Below, piece after piece: positions 1 to 11,963 of a stretch of DNA of 64,000 bases; position 1 is the stretch's first letter; each line of letters starts with the position of its first letter. Both the position numbers and the translations under genes were made by a program. The notes beneath the pieces are model-generated. The model made no database searches and was not told where the DNA came from. It saw only the letters and a list, made by a program, of their open reading frames with translations. This DNA is from Protula sp. h YS-2021. Its lineage: Eukaryota; Annelida; Polychaeta; Sabellida; Serpulidae. The DNA is taken from NCBI GenBank assembly GCA_949752745.1, contig OX457026.1, forward strand, positions 39,102,723 through 39,166,722, written 5' to 3'.

Positions 1-44
1 AAATATCTGAATTCAATGCATTTTTAAACAGTGAAAATACCGAC

Positions 45-782
45 ATGGCCATTGCATGTGAAACAAAACTTGACTCATCTCACGCGTCGTATTCAATCTT
101 TCCCTCAAACTACAACGTGCGACGTAACGATAGAAACCAATATGGTGGTGGTGTGCTCCTAGCTCTGAAGAATGACATAATATCCAGCGAACCATTTTTT
201 CTCCAGAACCATAATATTGAATCCAAGTGAGTCCATCTCGAATTTTCCAAAACACGCCCAATGCACGTGTGCACGATATACATACCGAATATAAATGATG
301 TGCTCTTCTGCCTAGAGGAACTTAGGAACGATCTATTCAAGATCTTTTCAAAACATAGAAATTCCCCACCGCTGATCTATATATGCGGAGATTTCAATCT
401 TGGTGACATAAACTGGAACCATCTGCCCACTACAAACCCTCAGACTGCAAAACAACATGAGAAATTGCTAGAAATATTTAACGATTTTGGACTGCAAAAT
501 TTGCAAACAAATGTATGACGGCCATCTTCTGACAAGTGTTCAGATGTCGTCAGAACAAACATGGCAGTGACAAATTCCAAAATTGAAGTAGTTCCAGGTA
601 TAAGCGATAATGATGCAGTGAGCTTCAGTATTGACATAAAGCCAAAGCGAGCAACAAAGCCTTCACATAAAATCTACCTTTACAAAAATAGTGACACGGA
701 TGCCATAAGAAATAATTTAAACCAACTACCACGTACCAAGCAAGATGACCAGTACCAGAAAATGTTTACCACAGATAACTAA
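45..782 (+). pseudogene. LINE endonuclease (EEP family) remnant
   Basis: This is the N-terminal nuclease of the LINE, which would nick target DNA to prime reverse transcription. The sequence shows CETKLD (metal-binding Glu motif), YGGGVLLA, ICGDFNLGDINW (the GDFN motif) and PGISDNDAV, which corresponds to the usual catalytic SDHDAV block. Here the His is replaced by Asn. The reading frame is broken by stops at about 228 and 516 and by later frame changes. A basic linker (about 780-930) follows, as is usual between the EN and RT domains. It is a dead copy. Confidence 0.8.
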
Positions 783-1047
783 ACCAATCATCAGAATCCA
801 AAGAAAGAGAAATCGTCTAATGAAGAAAGCGAGAAAATCTAAAAAAACAAAGCATATGGATGAATTTAATTCGTTCAAAAGTAAAACAACAAAAAAGCAA
901 TCCGGTCATCTTATCTTTCTTATATAGATGAAATCATTGGTGGAGCAATTGCTGAAATTCCAAAATGTTTCTGGTCATTTGTTAAAACGATGAATATGAA
1001 AAGTACTGGTATCCCGACCCTTGTTGAGAATGACAATATACATATAA

Positions 1048-2683
1048 ATGACAGTTCTAAAGCTGATGAACTCAACACAAATTTTAAAAGCGGTTTATCC
1101 GAAAGCATACACTCTACCAGATATGCCAACATCACCTTACACCTCAAAGCCAAATATCTCGATCGGTATTGAAGGCATTGTAAAGCAACTGAAACAGGTT
1201 AACCCGAAGAAGGCTACCGGACCAGATGAACTCCCGCGTAGAGTGTACCGAGCCTATGCTGAGGAGCTGGTACCCATACTAGTCGTCATCTTTCAACAGT
1301 CTCTAGACGATATAGAAATCCCTGATGACTGGAAAGAAATCCCTAGTAACAGCCATCCATAAGAAGGATACAATGTTCTCTGCATCACACTACCGACCAA
1401 TATCCCTGACATCTATTGCTTGCAAAATACAGGAGCATATTAACTTATCAGAGCTCAATAAACATCTCACCCAAAATAAGATACTCTCAAATAACCAACA
1501 TGGCTTCCATGAATCTCTATCTTGTGCAACTCAGCTCATCGAGTCACTTCTCGACTGGGCCCTCTCGCTCAACAATAAGTCTGGAACAAAATCTTGTCAG
1601 GTTGATGCTATTTTAGTAGACTTTAGTAAAGCCTTCAATAGGGTTGCACATGATTGACTCTTACAGAAGTTAGAATGCTATGGAGTACGTGGAAGTGGAT
1701 CGAGTCCTTCCTCCGTGGGCGGATACAACATGTATGGATGAACCGATCTCACTTCAAGCCAATCGATGTAACCTCCGGCGTGCCCCAAGGCTCCGTGTTG
1801 GGACATACCCTTTTCTTGATCTACATAAATGATATTGGAAATGGAATTGATTCTACTTTTCGATTATTCGCCTATGACCCAATGCTTTACCGAACCATAT
1901 GGTGCAGAGATGACCAAGTTCTTCATCAGCGTGACCTAGATAAACTGCAAGCCTGGGCTGATACGGTTTCGATGGATTTCAACGTTGATAAGTGTAAGGT
2001 CCTTAGCATTTCACAGAAGAAGTCGCCCTTAGTTTATGACTATGCTATGCTAGGAAAAACACTTGAACACTTGAGTGATCATCCATACCAAGGTGTTACC
2101 ATATCATCAACCCTGTCGAGCGGAAGCCACTGCACCAATATAACTCGTAGTGCTACTCGTACGCTAAGTACTGCTCGCCAAACATTGCACTCTTGCTCCA
2201 AAGCACTTAAAGAACAGGCGTGCCAGTCTCTAGCGAGGCCGAAACTCGAGTGTGCCTCAGCTGCATGGAATCCCTATAAGGACACAAATCGCGTAGAACA
2301 AGTGAAGCGAAACGCTGCACGGTTTATGTGTAATGATCACCTACGGGAACAAGTGTCACGAGTCTGGTGAAGTCCCTCGGCTGGCAGTCATTAGAGGAAA
2401 GACGATAAGTCATCACAGTAACAACATTCTACCGGATAGTCAACAGCAGCAACGGTATCAAGCTTCCATCATATATCACTCGATCATCTAGAGATCCCAC
2501 GAAGTACATACAGCCTCAAAGCCGGATTGATGTTTATCGCTACTTATTTTTTCCCCGAGCAGTACGCATGTGGAACATGTTACCCGATGCGACTCGACGC
2601 CTCCCCGCTTACGACCAATTCATAGCCCAAGCACCCCTGGTTGTAGCTGGCCTGGTGACTCCCGGTTATCTTAGGCGGTTCTG
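1048..2683 (+). pseudogene. LINE reverse transcriptase remnant with mutated catalytic box
   Basis: This is the RT domain of the same LINE, spread over three frames (1048-1362, 1325-1657, 1654-2370), so there are at least two frameshifts, and it reads on in pieces to about 2683. Visible blocks are KKATGPDELP, YRPISLTSIACK, DFSKAFNRV (normally DFSKAFDRV), SGVPQGSVLG and RLFAYD at about 1862-1879. The last should be FADD, the catalytic pair that binds metal. Asp to Tyr at the first Asp would abolish polymerisation even without the frameshifts. The C-terminal part contains LARPKLECASAAWNP and WNMLPDATRRLP. Confidence 0.85.
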
Positions 2684-2914
2684 ATAGACATGTGTCCACA
2701 ACGATTTTAGTCTGCACCTGCACCATCTTAAAAAGTGAGTTTAGTAATTATTTGATCTTAGCTGCACAACGATTTTAGTATCATTAATAATTCTTACACG
2801 CCCACTTGTGGATATATAGAAGTGAGAAGATTCGGGTATCCAGAGGTCAGCTGTTTTATAACAACGAACAATAAGCGGATTCGTACTTAAACCTTTGCCG
2901 ACAAGTTTTACGTT

Positions 2915-3180
2915 TCGATAAGCTACCATATTGCCAGAAATATATTCACATGCTAGCTAATAAAGGACTGAATAATGTGTAAAAAAGTTTTTTTAAAGAT
3001 CATATGGTGACTTTTTTAATTCGAAAGTGTGCAGTTCAAAGAAAATTACAATTTTGATGTTTTTTCCCCTTAGCATTTACCCCATAAATTTGCAGTCAAA
3101 ACAACACTTCATCGGAAAGAGCTGAAAGTACGAATGGAAATTTGACCCAGCACTGACCTTTGACATAAATAATAACTAGG
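2915..3180. repeat. Diverged dispersed repeat, copy 1
   Basis: The stretch around 2915-3145 resembles 4333-4565 in the same orientation. Shared blocks include ATTCGAAAGTGTGCA and AATTTTGATGTTT, and both end in a purine-rich GGAAA...GAAAGT stretch. The copies differ by many substitutions and small indels, so the duplication is old. No coding content was recognised between 2690 and 3180. Confidence 0.55.
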
Positions 3181-3182
3181 TA

Positions 3183-3853
3183 AACCATGTGTTTCTTTTG
3201 TGACAGATCTGTCTGTCAAGTCAAAAAAGTCATTGACTTGCTGTTTCTTTCGCACTTCAAGTCACTTGAAAACGTGCTTCCCACGTGTTTCCGGTTTTAG
3301 GTGTTATGACAGCTTTGACTAAGCTTTTTGGGCCTGTCAACTACCGACCTTGACCTTCTTGCCGAAAATTAATACGAAACCGTGGTGTTAATGGCAACGT
3401 ACTCAACAGTACTGATCAAAAACTCCAAATAATTGTGGGTAGTGTTGTATTATTCATAATATGAATTAATAAAAACAAATAATTGTGTTTACCCAAACAA
3501 CGCCATATTGTCTGTTATTGTCACGTGATTTCGAACACTCATCCGGAAGTGATTTTCGGAGAAAAAATGGCGATCAGATAATTTATCTGCCAGAATTAGT
3601 AAAAGCGTGGAGTTCTCGAGAAACTCTCGAGAGGATTATCTGCCAGAGTAGTAAGCACCACTTGAATCAACAGTCAGGTTTCATATGTAAAGATCACGTG
3701 ACCTCCAACAACTAAAAATCTGTCACAATCTCGTTTCTTTCACTTGACGTATGTTGTAAACAAACAGCCGTCAAACAGCTGTTTTTTCCACTGCGCAGGT
3801 TGTTTATGTTTTCAGTGTTTACAACATTCGTCACACCAAAGAAACACACGGTT
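3183..3853. mobile_element. Short inverted-repeat DNA element (MITE-like)
   Basis: An imperfect terminal inverted repeat of about 24 bp bounds this 671-bp segment. The left end starts AACCATGTGTTTCTTTTGTG, and the right end is the reverse complement of AACCGTGTGTTTCTTTGGTG. No transposase is visible inside, so this would be a non-autonomous element. I could not settle the target-site duplication. The family is unknown. Confidence 0.6.
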
Positions 3854-4332
3854 AATTTCCGCGTTGCGGTACGAGTACAAATATTTAACGTTCTCGGACG
3901 TTGGTCCCTGAAAAGATATGCTGCACGTCAAAAGCCTGCCTGAAATTGACTGTTGTTTTTTGGCGAACACGATACGAGTTTTGATCAGGGTGACGCCTTT
4001 GTGTTTTTGATTGTGAGTGACTCAACAGGTATTCCATTGCAAACTTGGAAGTTTGCCGAAAGGTCCTGATGTTTCGAGTGCACATGTGTGGGTGCCCTCG
4101 TACATGAGAAATGTGACAAGCCTGTAATCCACACGACAATCTGTACAACAGGCACTATAAGAAACTAAGAAAAGGTTCACAGATGCAGGTTCCAAGTACC
4201 TACATACCAAAATGCTCAATAAGCCAATTTGCACTTTTGACTTTTGCCGAAAAGTTTTTGCGTTACGGTTGAATTCAGATGGGATAAGGATATAAAGAAA
4301 TGTTAAAAGAAAAACGGCCAAAATCAACAAAA

Positions 4333-4580
4333 TTCCATTTTGCCAAAAATTTTGTCACATGTTGGTTATTAAAGGGAATGAATAATATGTAAAATAGTTT
4401 TTAAAAGTTCAAATGATGGCTTTATAAATTCGAAAGTGTGCATGTTGAAAGAAAATTAGAATTTTGATGTTTCCCCCTTATCATTTCTTTATAATTTATC
4501 CCCCAACAATTTCAGCCGAAACAACACCTCCACCGGAAAAATCCGAAAGTGCGAATTGGCTTATGAATGGTGCCCAATGA
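4333..4580. repeat. Diverged dispersed repeat, copy 2
   Basis: Second copy of the repeat seen at 2915-3180, same orientation. The two copies bracket the inverted-repeat element at 3183-3853 and about 480 bp of unrecognised sequence (3854-4332). Confidence 0.5.
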
Positions 4581-5169
4581 GACTCGTATCTGGAGTGGTA
4601 TCCTGCTCTCTTCCTATATTCGTGGACGTCCTTAGTCTTGAGATTATATGGTTCATCCTTATTTTTTAAAGAATTGGTAAGTTTGAGGATAGAGCAGAAT
4701 GGCTTTAAGCCCAAACCCTTCGGATTGAGGCCTATAGGTTTGGGGTGTCTGTCCGTCATCACTTTATACCCCTGTGAATTTGGGGGAGGTTGGGGCCTGC
4801 TTGTGTTTCACAAGTACTTACCTGTTTATCCTTATTTTTAAAAATAAGGACATCCTTTAAAATAAGGATAGAGAAGAATACCACTCCTGGTGTCAAGCGG
4901 TATGGAAATGGAACGCAATTTTAAACGTTCATTCTGCCAGTGCAGATGAAATCACTTAATCGCATACCGGTTAAACGCATAAATGGGTGAACTGCATATT
5001 ATTCGCAAATCCGTAACCATTTCCAATGCTATCTTTTGGAAATTTAACTGGATAATTGCATATCGCTTAATCGCATAAACTGGATAAACGCATAGCTTTT
5101 TCACGTCAAAATGGGAAGCACACCGGTTAATTGCATAATTCTGGGTGACTATCCAAAGAGTGCCACACT

Positions 5170-6122
5170 TAAAGCAAACTATATGGGATTGAGCTGCTCC
5201 TCGTTTATTTATCTAATGCATTGTCTTCTGTTTGCTTGACCCATTGGGTACATGTTACCAAACGGCTCCTCCATCTTTTCCGCGGAGGTTCGGGCACTCC
5301 AACTAGCCATGGAAATCGTCAAGATTAGTAGGTACAAAAAGTTCCTTATCTGTGTCGATTCCTTATCGGTCTTACAATCACTAGAAAATCTGCAGATGTT
5401 GAACACGATGATTTTAGACCTAATGGAACGTTATGAAAGGGCAGTCAAACAAGGAAAATCCCTAGTGTTTTGCTGGGTGCCAAGCCACGTCGGCATATCG
5501 GGTAATGAAGCTGCGGACCAGGCAGCAAAAGAGGCGCTAAACTACAACATATCAGACCTTCTCATACCATACTCCGACTTCAAACCCCATATCTCAAGCT
5601 ATGTAAAAAACCTTTGGCAACAAAAGTGGAACGAACAAAGAAATAACAAACTGTTACAAATCCAACCAACAGTTGGACAAAAGCAGGTAGCTTTTGGCAA
5701 TATTCGCGACAGGCCGGCTATGCATAGAGCCCGAATCGGGCATACATACATTACCCACTGATATCTTTTGAGAGGCGATGCGCCGCCAGAATGTATTGGT
5801 TGTCAAGAATGTTTGACGGTAAAACATATTCTACTCAATTGTACAGATTTTCAGAACATTCGCTCACGCTACTACAGTGCGAATTCCATGAAAGACCTTT
5901 TTACAAAGGTAGCACCAAGTAAAATTATTCCTTTTCTGAAAGAAATACACTTGTACAGTAAGTTTTAAATTGAATTTAGTTGGTTTTAGATGTATACACT
6001 ACTTTTTATGTCTATTTTAATTGATTTTAGTTTCAACTTAGTCTTCCTATAGCAACAGAACTGACACAATATGACCCTAACGGGTTGCCGGTGTCGTTAA
6101 ACAAATCAATCAATCAATCAAA
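5170..6122 (+). mobile_element. I-type LINE 3' fragment with RNase H
   Basis: This is a 5'-truncated retrotransposon end. It carries an RNase H-like domain, a CX2CX7HX4C zinc knuckle and a 3' tail of ATCA-type tetranucleotide repeats (about 6104-6120). That order and the tetranucleotide tail are typical of I/Nimb-type LINEs. No RT domain remains. It sits inside the GCATA-motif DNA element. Confidence 0.75.
5252..5968 (+). pseudogene. LINE RNase H plus zinc-knuckle remnant
   Basis: The reading frame gives SAEVRALQLAME (catalytic Glu), ICVDSLSVLQSL (catalytic Asp), WVPSHVGISGNEAADQAAK (the conserved VPSH...GNExAD block) and, after a stop codon TGA at 5759-5761, CIGCQECLTVKHILLNC, a CX2CX7HX4C knuckle. 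The TGA sits where related elements usually have a Ser codon, so one substitution probably broke the frame. The first catalytic Asp of RNase H would lie upstream of 5252 and is not readable. It is a relic of an element-encoded protein and is not functional. Confidence 0.8.
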
Positions 6123-6329
6123 CATGTACCAACCCCACTCGCGGTTGTTTACGGTGAATCGCTTAATCATCGCACTCTCTCAGCTCTCACTAGATAATGA
6201 CCTTTATCCTTAATCCCCGCACTGCTTTAGCTGACGCTGAAAAATAAGCACGGCAAGAGTACTCCGGATAAACGCATAACAGAGCTTGGCAAACTGGCTA
6301 TGCGATTAACCGGTTCCGTCTGTAACTCT

Positions 6330-8490
6330 TTTACATTGTAGTTATCACAAAAGTTACCGTACCCGTATGGCTTCGATTTGTTTCATTTCTGTATCGCTGT
6401 GCCATTTACGCATCTTTCCCTTCGTATAGTAAGTCACTTGGTTAAAATGTTGCACGTTACAAATATGAACATTTAGTAATGTGTACTAGTGGCATATTGA
6501 ACGTTAAAATATGAACACTTTGTTAATATACGAGTACACTAGCGGCATACTGGTACATTTTGTAATGTGTACTAGCGGCATATTTTATAAATTCTATAGA
6601 TCTGTTCAAAGACTCGGACAACCCGAGCTTATTAAAAATCGTTTGCTCAGAGTGCGTATGTAAAAAAAAATTATATGTTAACTGAAGGTCAGTCGAAACG
6701 AAGCCTCCCATTATCCAATGTCGACCAAAGTTTAGATGGCCCGAGCTATAATCAGTAGCACAGTAGAGTAGTATAATAATGTAATAGTATAATAATTTAA
6801 TATAATAATAATATAATGCTATAATACCGTAGGTGAGATGGCCGGAAAAAAATTAATCAATTAAATTATTGATTAATCAGTAGAGCACGCTGAGAAATAC
6901 CACTGAATAGTTTAATTCTGCTTTCTTTTTTCAGCCATATTGGAAACTGAAATATGGGGAAAATGTTTCCGTCGGAACACGGCTTCCCCGACAGCCGGAT
7001 AAATCATTTGAATACCATATCAATCCTCCGCTTTCGAGGACATCCATCCGCATACAACCCGTTTTAGATAAATTTGTTCCTGTTATTTGAGTGAATCGCG
7101 CTCACAAGACGCATGTGGCACTGAGTTAGAAGGTCTAGTGCCGAGGAGTCACATAGAGTTTCCTTAAAACTTGCTCACAGACTCCGCCTGAATTGTGCAT
7201 AAAGTCCAGCAGTGGCCTGATGAAGTCAGGAAAGATCATCAAAATCTAATCTGCCGAGATGATATCCATAAATGCACTCACATTTCATCTGATGACTTCA
7301 AAATTTGAAGTGGTTTGGGTAAAATGTGTATATCTTGCACACGTTGTGAACAGCAACTAACAATTCTGCAGCAAATAAGAGACAGGATGTTTTTGGTAGT
7401 CTATTCCAAAATATGCAGTCGTACAAATCAAAGCCTTTTCATTATTTTGGGATGTAAACCGTACAAACAATTCATTGTCTTGCCTTAGAAATAAAAAATA
7501 ATAAAAAATCAAACAGGATCATTTAAAAAAAAAAACAAGTATCGGTTAGCAATTCAACACTGAACTATCGAAATTTTAAAAAAGAACCGAATATCAATTA
7601 AATTTTCAGACATTTTTACTTTCCGCTTGTAAAGAAGTAGAATTTAAGGTTTTAAATTATTTTTCACTCTGATACCAGAAAGGTTCTTGTTTTTTTTTTG
7701 TTTTTTTTGTTTTTTTGCTTTTCTGCGACATTCAATTTCTCGGTAGTCTATTTCCGGAATAGTCTGCCAAAAACATGTACGTTGCTCCGTATTTGTTTCT
7801 GAATTCTTATTTAAATAATACGATGTTATCTGTACGTAATCAGGAAAATTTGGGGAGGGGATGGGTGGGGGAGAGGGCCCTAGAATCCTGAAACGGGGAG
7901 GCCTAATTCCAAATCAGGGAGTGTAGAACCACTGGGGTCCCGCTAATTTCCAATCCTGGCAGTGAATCACTGTTGTGCTCACGAAAGTGTAATTTGAATG
8001 AAATTTTGAAAGTTGATGCGAAATCCACGAAAAAGTCATGGAATTCAGCGTGGGAAACATGCACTTTGCTTGTTTCTAATAAAATGCACAAAAAATGTGC
8101 GTTTTAACTACAAACCAAAGGGGAAATAAATGAAAGCAATGGCAGGGTTGGAAGGTTTCTTCCAAGGCAGAAAAATCCACTGGAAAAACCTGATTTAAAA
8201 AATTGTCTGAAAGGAATACTTTCATCCAGTCCAAGAGTGAACAAAACTGGAAGTTTGAGCCTATTTGGGAGGCCTTTATGTGTAACTGAAGTCGAAACCT
8301 TTGATATGAAGTGAATAAACAATATGATGTTTGATTAAGCCAACACATGGAGTTTTGCGATACGGCAGAGCATATTGCGAGTTCAACCCTTGTTTACATT
8401 GTACACTGTGCCTTATATGGCACGAGCGGTGAATGTTATTGGTCAGTTTTTACACCAGCTGACGTCAGCAAAGGAGCATCCGTCGTCTGT
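6330..8490. other. No gene recognised
   Basis: AT-rich non-coding sequence. It contains a short imperfect repeat of a GTGTACTAG(T/C)GGCATA motif at about 6480-6590, a TAATA-rich stretch at 6770-6830, and poly-A/T runs at 7527 and 7690-7720. The longest open frames (below 90 codons, minus strand around 8080-8350) have no features I recognise. Confidence 0.6.
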
Positions 8491-8498
8491 ATGTACTT

Positions 8499-9090
8499 AA
8501 AATGCTTCTTCTCCTTCAGTTTTAATCGGATTGCCTTCATCATTTGTATGAATGTTCTCTAGATAAGCCTCTCTTGAAAAATAACTTTTTTTTGGCGATC
8601 CGCCAAAAATTGGCCGAGTGGGGAGGGGTGCAATTTTTTGGTTGCTAGTTTTCAAAGTGCTTCTTCTTCCACAATTTTGATTTGATTTCCTTCAACTTTT
8701 GCACAGATGTTCACTAAGAAGGCCTCTCTTGAAAAATTGCTTTATTCAGCGATGAACCAAACATTTACTATGTTGGGGAGGCATTTTTTAAGTTTATATG
8801 TAGCCAGTTTTCAAAATGCTCCGTCTCCCACAACTGGGATTGGATTCCTTTCAAATTTTGTGTCTTGATAGTTCTCTCTTGAGAAATTACTTTTTTTGTT
8901 GATCCACCAAAACCTGGCCAAATGGGCTCCATTTGAAAATTTTTTGTGACCAATTTTCAAAATACTTCTCCCACAATTTTGTTCGAATTTTCTTTTAAAT
9001 TTCGTATAAACGTTCACTAAGAAGGCCGCTGTTAAAAAGTCACTTTTTTGGGGATCCACAAAAAGTTGACCAAATGGGGGGGGGGGGGAG
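8499..9090. repeat. Diverged ~150-bp tandem repeat
   Basis: Four units start with variants of AAAATGCTTCTTCTCC at about 8499, 8653, 8812 and 8957 (spacing 154, 159 and 145 bp). Each continues with a GGATT(G/T)CCTT-like block, a TTCACTAAGAAGGCC(T/G)CTCTTG-like block and a GATCC(G/A)CCAAAA block. The units are well diverged. The phrase AAAATGCnnCTCCTnCA recurs in the arrays at 10570-11100 and 38300-39900, suggesting a common origin. Confidence 0.65.
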
Positions 9091-9098
9091 GCATTTTT

Positions 9099-9411
9099 AT
9101 CCCCTCGCCCAACTTAGTTGGAAAAAGGGATACAGGATTTGATAAGTCCGTCCGTCCCGCTTTTGGGTAGTGGTCTTGTATGCACAACTCCGAACGGGTA
9201 AGCACACACATTTCAAATCCTATACAGATTTTCTCCTCATGTATTGTAGTTGTGCACCTCGTATTCAGTTTGTCCGACTTTTCATTTATTTAGCCAAAAT
9301 TGAGGTAGAAACTTAGCCATTTCATTTGAAAGTAATGCATGCATACAAACTGAGCGTGTTAAATATATCATAATGTGTTTATGTTACAAAACGTGCAAAG
9401 GGCGAGGGGAT
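9099..9411. mobile_element. Short element with perfect 12-bp inverted ends
   Basis: ATCCCCTCGCCC at 9099-9110 is matched by its exact reverse complement at 9400-9411. Just inside the left end is a small palindrome CCAAC-TTA-GTTGG (9109-9121) and then a GTCCGTCCGTC tract (about 9146-9158). There is no coding content. The same plan (inverted ends, a palindrome inside the left end, often a GTCCGTCC tract) appears on a larger scale at 22372-37882. Confidence 0.6.
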
Positions 9412-10489
9412 TTGCAGCGTTCCCATGCTCTTGTTTGTTTTTAGATTGGCCGCTGAATGATGTAATATAAAAATGGAGGCCGGTCCTTCAAAAATGTTAT
9501 TTCAACTAACAGCTGTGATAAATTGGGCTCACTGTGCCTGGACGTTCTTATTTAAAGCCCCTCTCGTAAAAAAAAGATTCGGTACTCATATTTTGGGTTT
9601 TGTTGGGAAGCGAATGATTCGTTTTGCCTATGAGGTATAGCTAATGGGATTTTGTTACGTGACATCTGAATCGAATCAACACAGCCTATAAGTCATTAGG
9701 AACAGTCTCTTTGAAAAAGAGTGACTTTCGCATTCAATCACATGCAGCATCATTGAAGGAGTTGCAACAGATTGCAAAACCTTGCTTTTATATTTCATTC
9801 GCGTGACGTATTTCACACTGATGTGAGGGACATACAATACGTCTGCCGCGGGAAAAATCTTTAACTGTTGGATAGATCTGAGAGGAAGAGCGCGCGTTCT
9901 AGATAGAAAGGTATCGTTTTAAGTTAAAGATAACATTACTACGTTCAGTTAAAAATTACAGGAAAAATATAAAAAACCTTTGCATGAGAAGGATACGGTA
10001 GCTATTATGTAGTACGAAATCGGCTAGTGCGAATCGTTTGTTAGAACAAAGTAAAACGGCTGGTGCATTCACGTGAATTCGTGAACATAAATTCGTCTTA
10101 TTTTTTATTACAGAGTGATTTTTCAGGTGAAAAATTTTATCATGATTCCCGATTTATATATATATATATATCTCAGGTCCCCCACTTTACGCTCGGGCCC
10201 GCTAGATTTCTCCTTCGGGGACCCGGAAGGCCTCTTACAGAAAAGTGAATTTCGAACCCTTAAACTGTGAGATCAAGGGTGCTGTTTTGGAAACCTGTCA
10301 AAAAGTGGCGAAATGGTAAAATTAAGATTTATATCTGTTCAGATCTGAATTTTAAAATGCTTAGATTCTGAGCAACTTGGTCGTAATGCTGTTACTAGGT
10401 CATCCTTAATCACATGTACCAAAATTTGTTGAATGATCTTTTCCGATTCTTTAACTTCTTCTCTGAAGTTGTTAGGTGAATCCCTTTTT

Positions 10490-11609
10490 AACCCAGTCCA
10501 CTTTGTCGGACTGGGTTAGTCATATCACTATAAGGGGCTTGAATGTATGTGCGTATGTTAAACCTTTTCTTTAAAATGCTACTCCTCCTACAGTTTTTCT
10601 CAAATCGTTTTGATATTACACAGGAATGTTCCTTGGATGGTCCCCCACCTGGCTATGACTTTTTTTGACGATTGGCGAAAAACTGACAAAATGGCGGCAC
10701 TTTTTGTGCCCGTTTTGACCCATCCATTTTTAAAATGCTACTCCTACAGTTTTGTTCCAATCGTTTAGATGTTACGCAGGGATGTTCCCCACCAGGCTAT
10801 AATTTTTCTTCGCGGTTCGCCTAAAACTGCCGAAATGGCGGAATTTTGAAGTTTGGCAAAAACTGGAATAAATTGTAGTAAATAACTGAACTGTCGCACC
10901 ATTCATTTCTCTCAGTCTTTTTCAAACAGTTAAAAAATTTTAATCGAAAGTTTCTTAGGTGCTTCTCCATGTGGACTTTGTTTTTTTTTCGCAAATGACA
11001 AAAAAAAAAATGCCGAAATGGTGGAATTTAAAAAAAAAATAGTAAAATTGTGCAAATACCGGTAAATACGTGAATCGTCAAAACCCAACCTCTCCAACAT
11101 CCCTTTTCGGGTAGCTTCCAAATTCGAATTAAATGCATTTTACATAGTTCCTGAAGTGGTTTTTAACCCAATCTACTTCTTTTTTTTTTTTTTTGTCTTG
11201 ATGTGTTTTTTTTTTTTTTCATTGAATCTTTTCAATAGTACGCTCGTTCGTGGCTGCTCTCCATGTTCTTAGGCGTGCTTGTGTATGTGTGTGTTTTTTT
11301 TCAGATTTCACCCGGAAAAACTCATTAAAATTATGAAAAAGTTACGTTCAGAAGCAAAGTTCTTCATTTTTTGGCCTAACAGTATTCGTTTCAGAGTTTT
11401 TCTCTCTTTCCTTGTTTGGTAACTCGGCTGGGTCATGCCGTTGGACATGCTTGTTAATTTTTATGTGGTGGGGGGGGGGGGGGCATAAGGGCGGCTGAGT
11501 GTTTTTTTAAAGAATTTCTGAATGGCGTACTTTCTAAACACGTTATAGTTTGATTTTGGGCATTTTTCAAATGTAGATTCTCGAGACGGTAAGTTTCTAA
11601 GACTGGGTT
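10490..11609. mobile_element. Candidate inverted-repeat element with terminal hairpin and tandem units
   Basis: AACCCAGTCC (10490-10499) and GGACTGGGTT (10508-10517) form a perfect 10-bp stem with an 8-nt loop. A further GACTGGGTT lies at 11601-11609, inverted relative to the left end. In between are diverged tandem units containing AAAATGCTACTCCT and ACCAGGCTAT/CCTGGCTAT blocks (about 10570-10830) and T-rich tracts. A related start, TTTTTAACCCAATCTACTTC, occurs at about 11160, so nesting is possible. The right boundary is less certain than the hairpin. Confidence 0.45.
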
Positions 11610-11898
11610 GCACGCTTTTAAATTTTATGTTTAGTTTCCCTGCGTAATCCACCACAAGGCAAAAGGTGTTTTTGGAGATCATCGAAAAATGACAAAATGA
11701 ACAAACATCAGGATTTTTAAAATACGTAGTTTCAGTGACTTTTGGTAGAATTGTATTTAGATTTAATGCTAACATTACCTAGGTAATCATCTACATCATG
11801 ACTGATGAATATGCTTCCATCTTAAGCTGAAGAGAGTCATTAATTCGTAGCGCGTAGCCCACGACATGTATTGTATGATTGTCTGATGTGTGTTTGTC

Positions 11899-11911
11899 AG
11901 GTGACACATGC
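11899..11911 (+). promoter_or_regulatory. Possible 3' splice site before the transporter ORF
   Basis: A T/G-rich run ending TTTGTCAG (11893-11900) and a second CAG at 11911-11913 lie about 50-65 bp before the transporter start. Either could be the acceptor of an upstream non-coding exon. This is a weak inference. The in-frame TGA at 11949-11951 lies between this site and the ATG. Confidence 0.25.
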
Positions 11912-11963
11912 AGCGAACGAGGCCGTGACAGCAGCCCCGACGACCACGTGACAACAAGCACGA

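Larger units (their letters stand above)
1..2740 (+). mobile_element. CR1/L2-like non-LTR retrotransposon (LINE), degenerate
   Basis: A plus-strand LINE runs in from the left edge and decays through frameshifts and stops. It shows, in order, an endonuclease/exonuclease/phosphatase domain (45-800), a linker, a reverse transcriptase (about 1170-2370) and a C-terminal region that reads on to about 2683. The relatedness call comes from RT blocks such as YRPISLTSIACK, SGVPQGSVLG and LFLIYINDI, and from the C-terminal RNAARF and FPRAVRMWNMLP blocks typical of CR1/L2-type elements. No RNase H domain follows. A short A/T-rich tail after 2685 may be the 3' UTR. The 5' end lies outside the window. It cannot move by itself. 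Confidence 0.85.
4900..6325. mobile_element. DNA element with TTAATCGCATA/GGTTAA motifs, split by a LINE fragment
   Basis: Reiterated motifs of the form TTAATCGCATA, CCGGTTAAACGCATA and GGATAAACGCATA occur at about 4955-5135 on the left. They recur at about 6154-6320 on the right, where the terminal copy is inverted (GCTATGCGATTAACCGGTTCC at 6297-6317). This resembles the subterminal repeats of pogo/Tigger-like DNA transposons. The middle (about 5170-6120) is a LINE 3' fragment, which suggests insertion of the LINE into the older element. The exact ends are uncertain. Confidence 0.45.
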
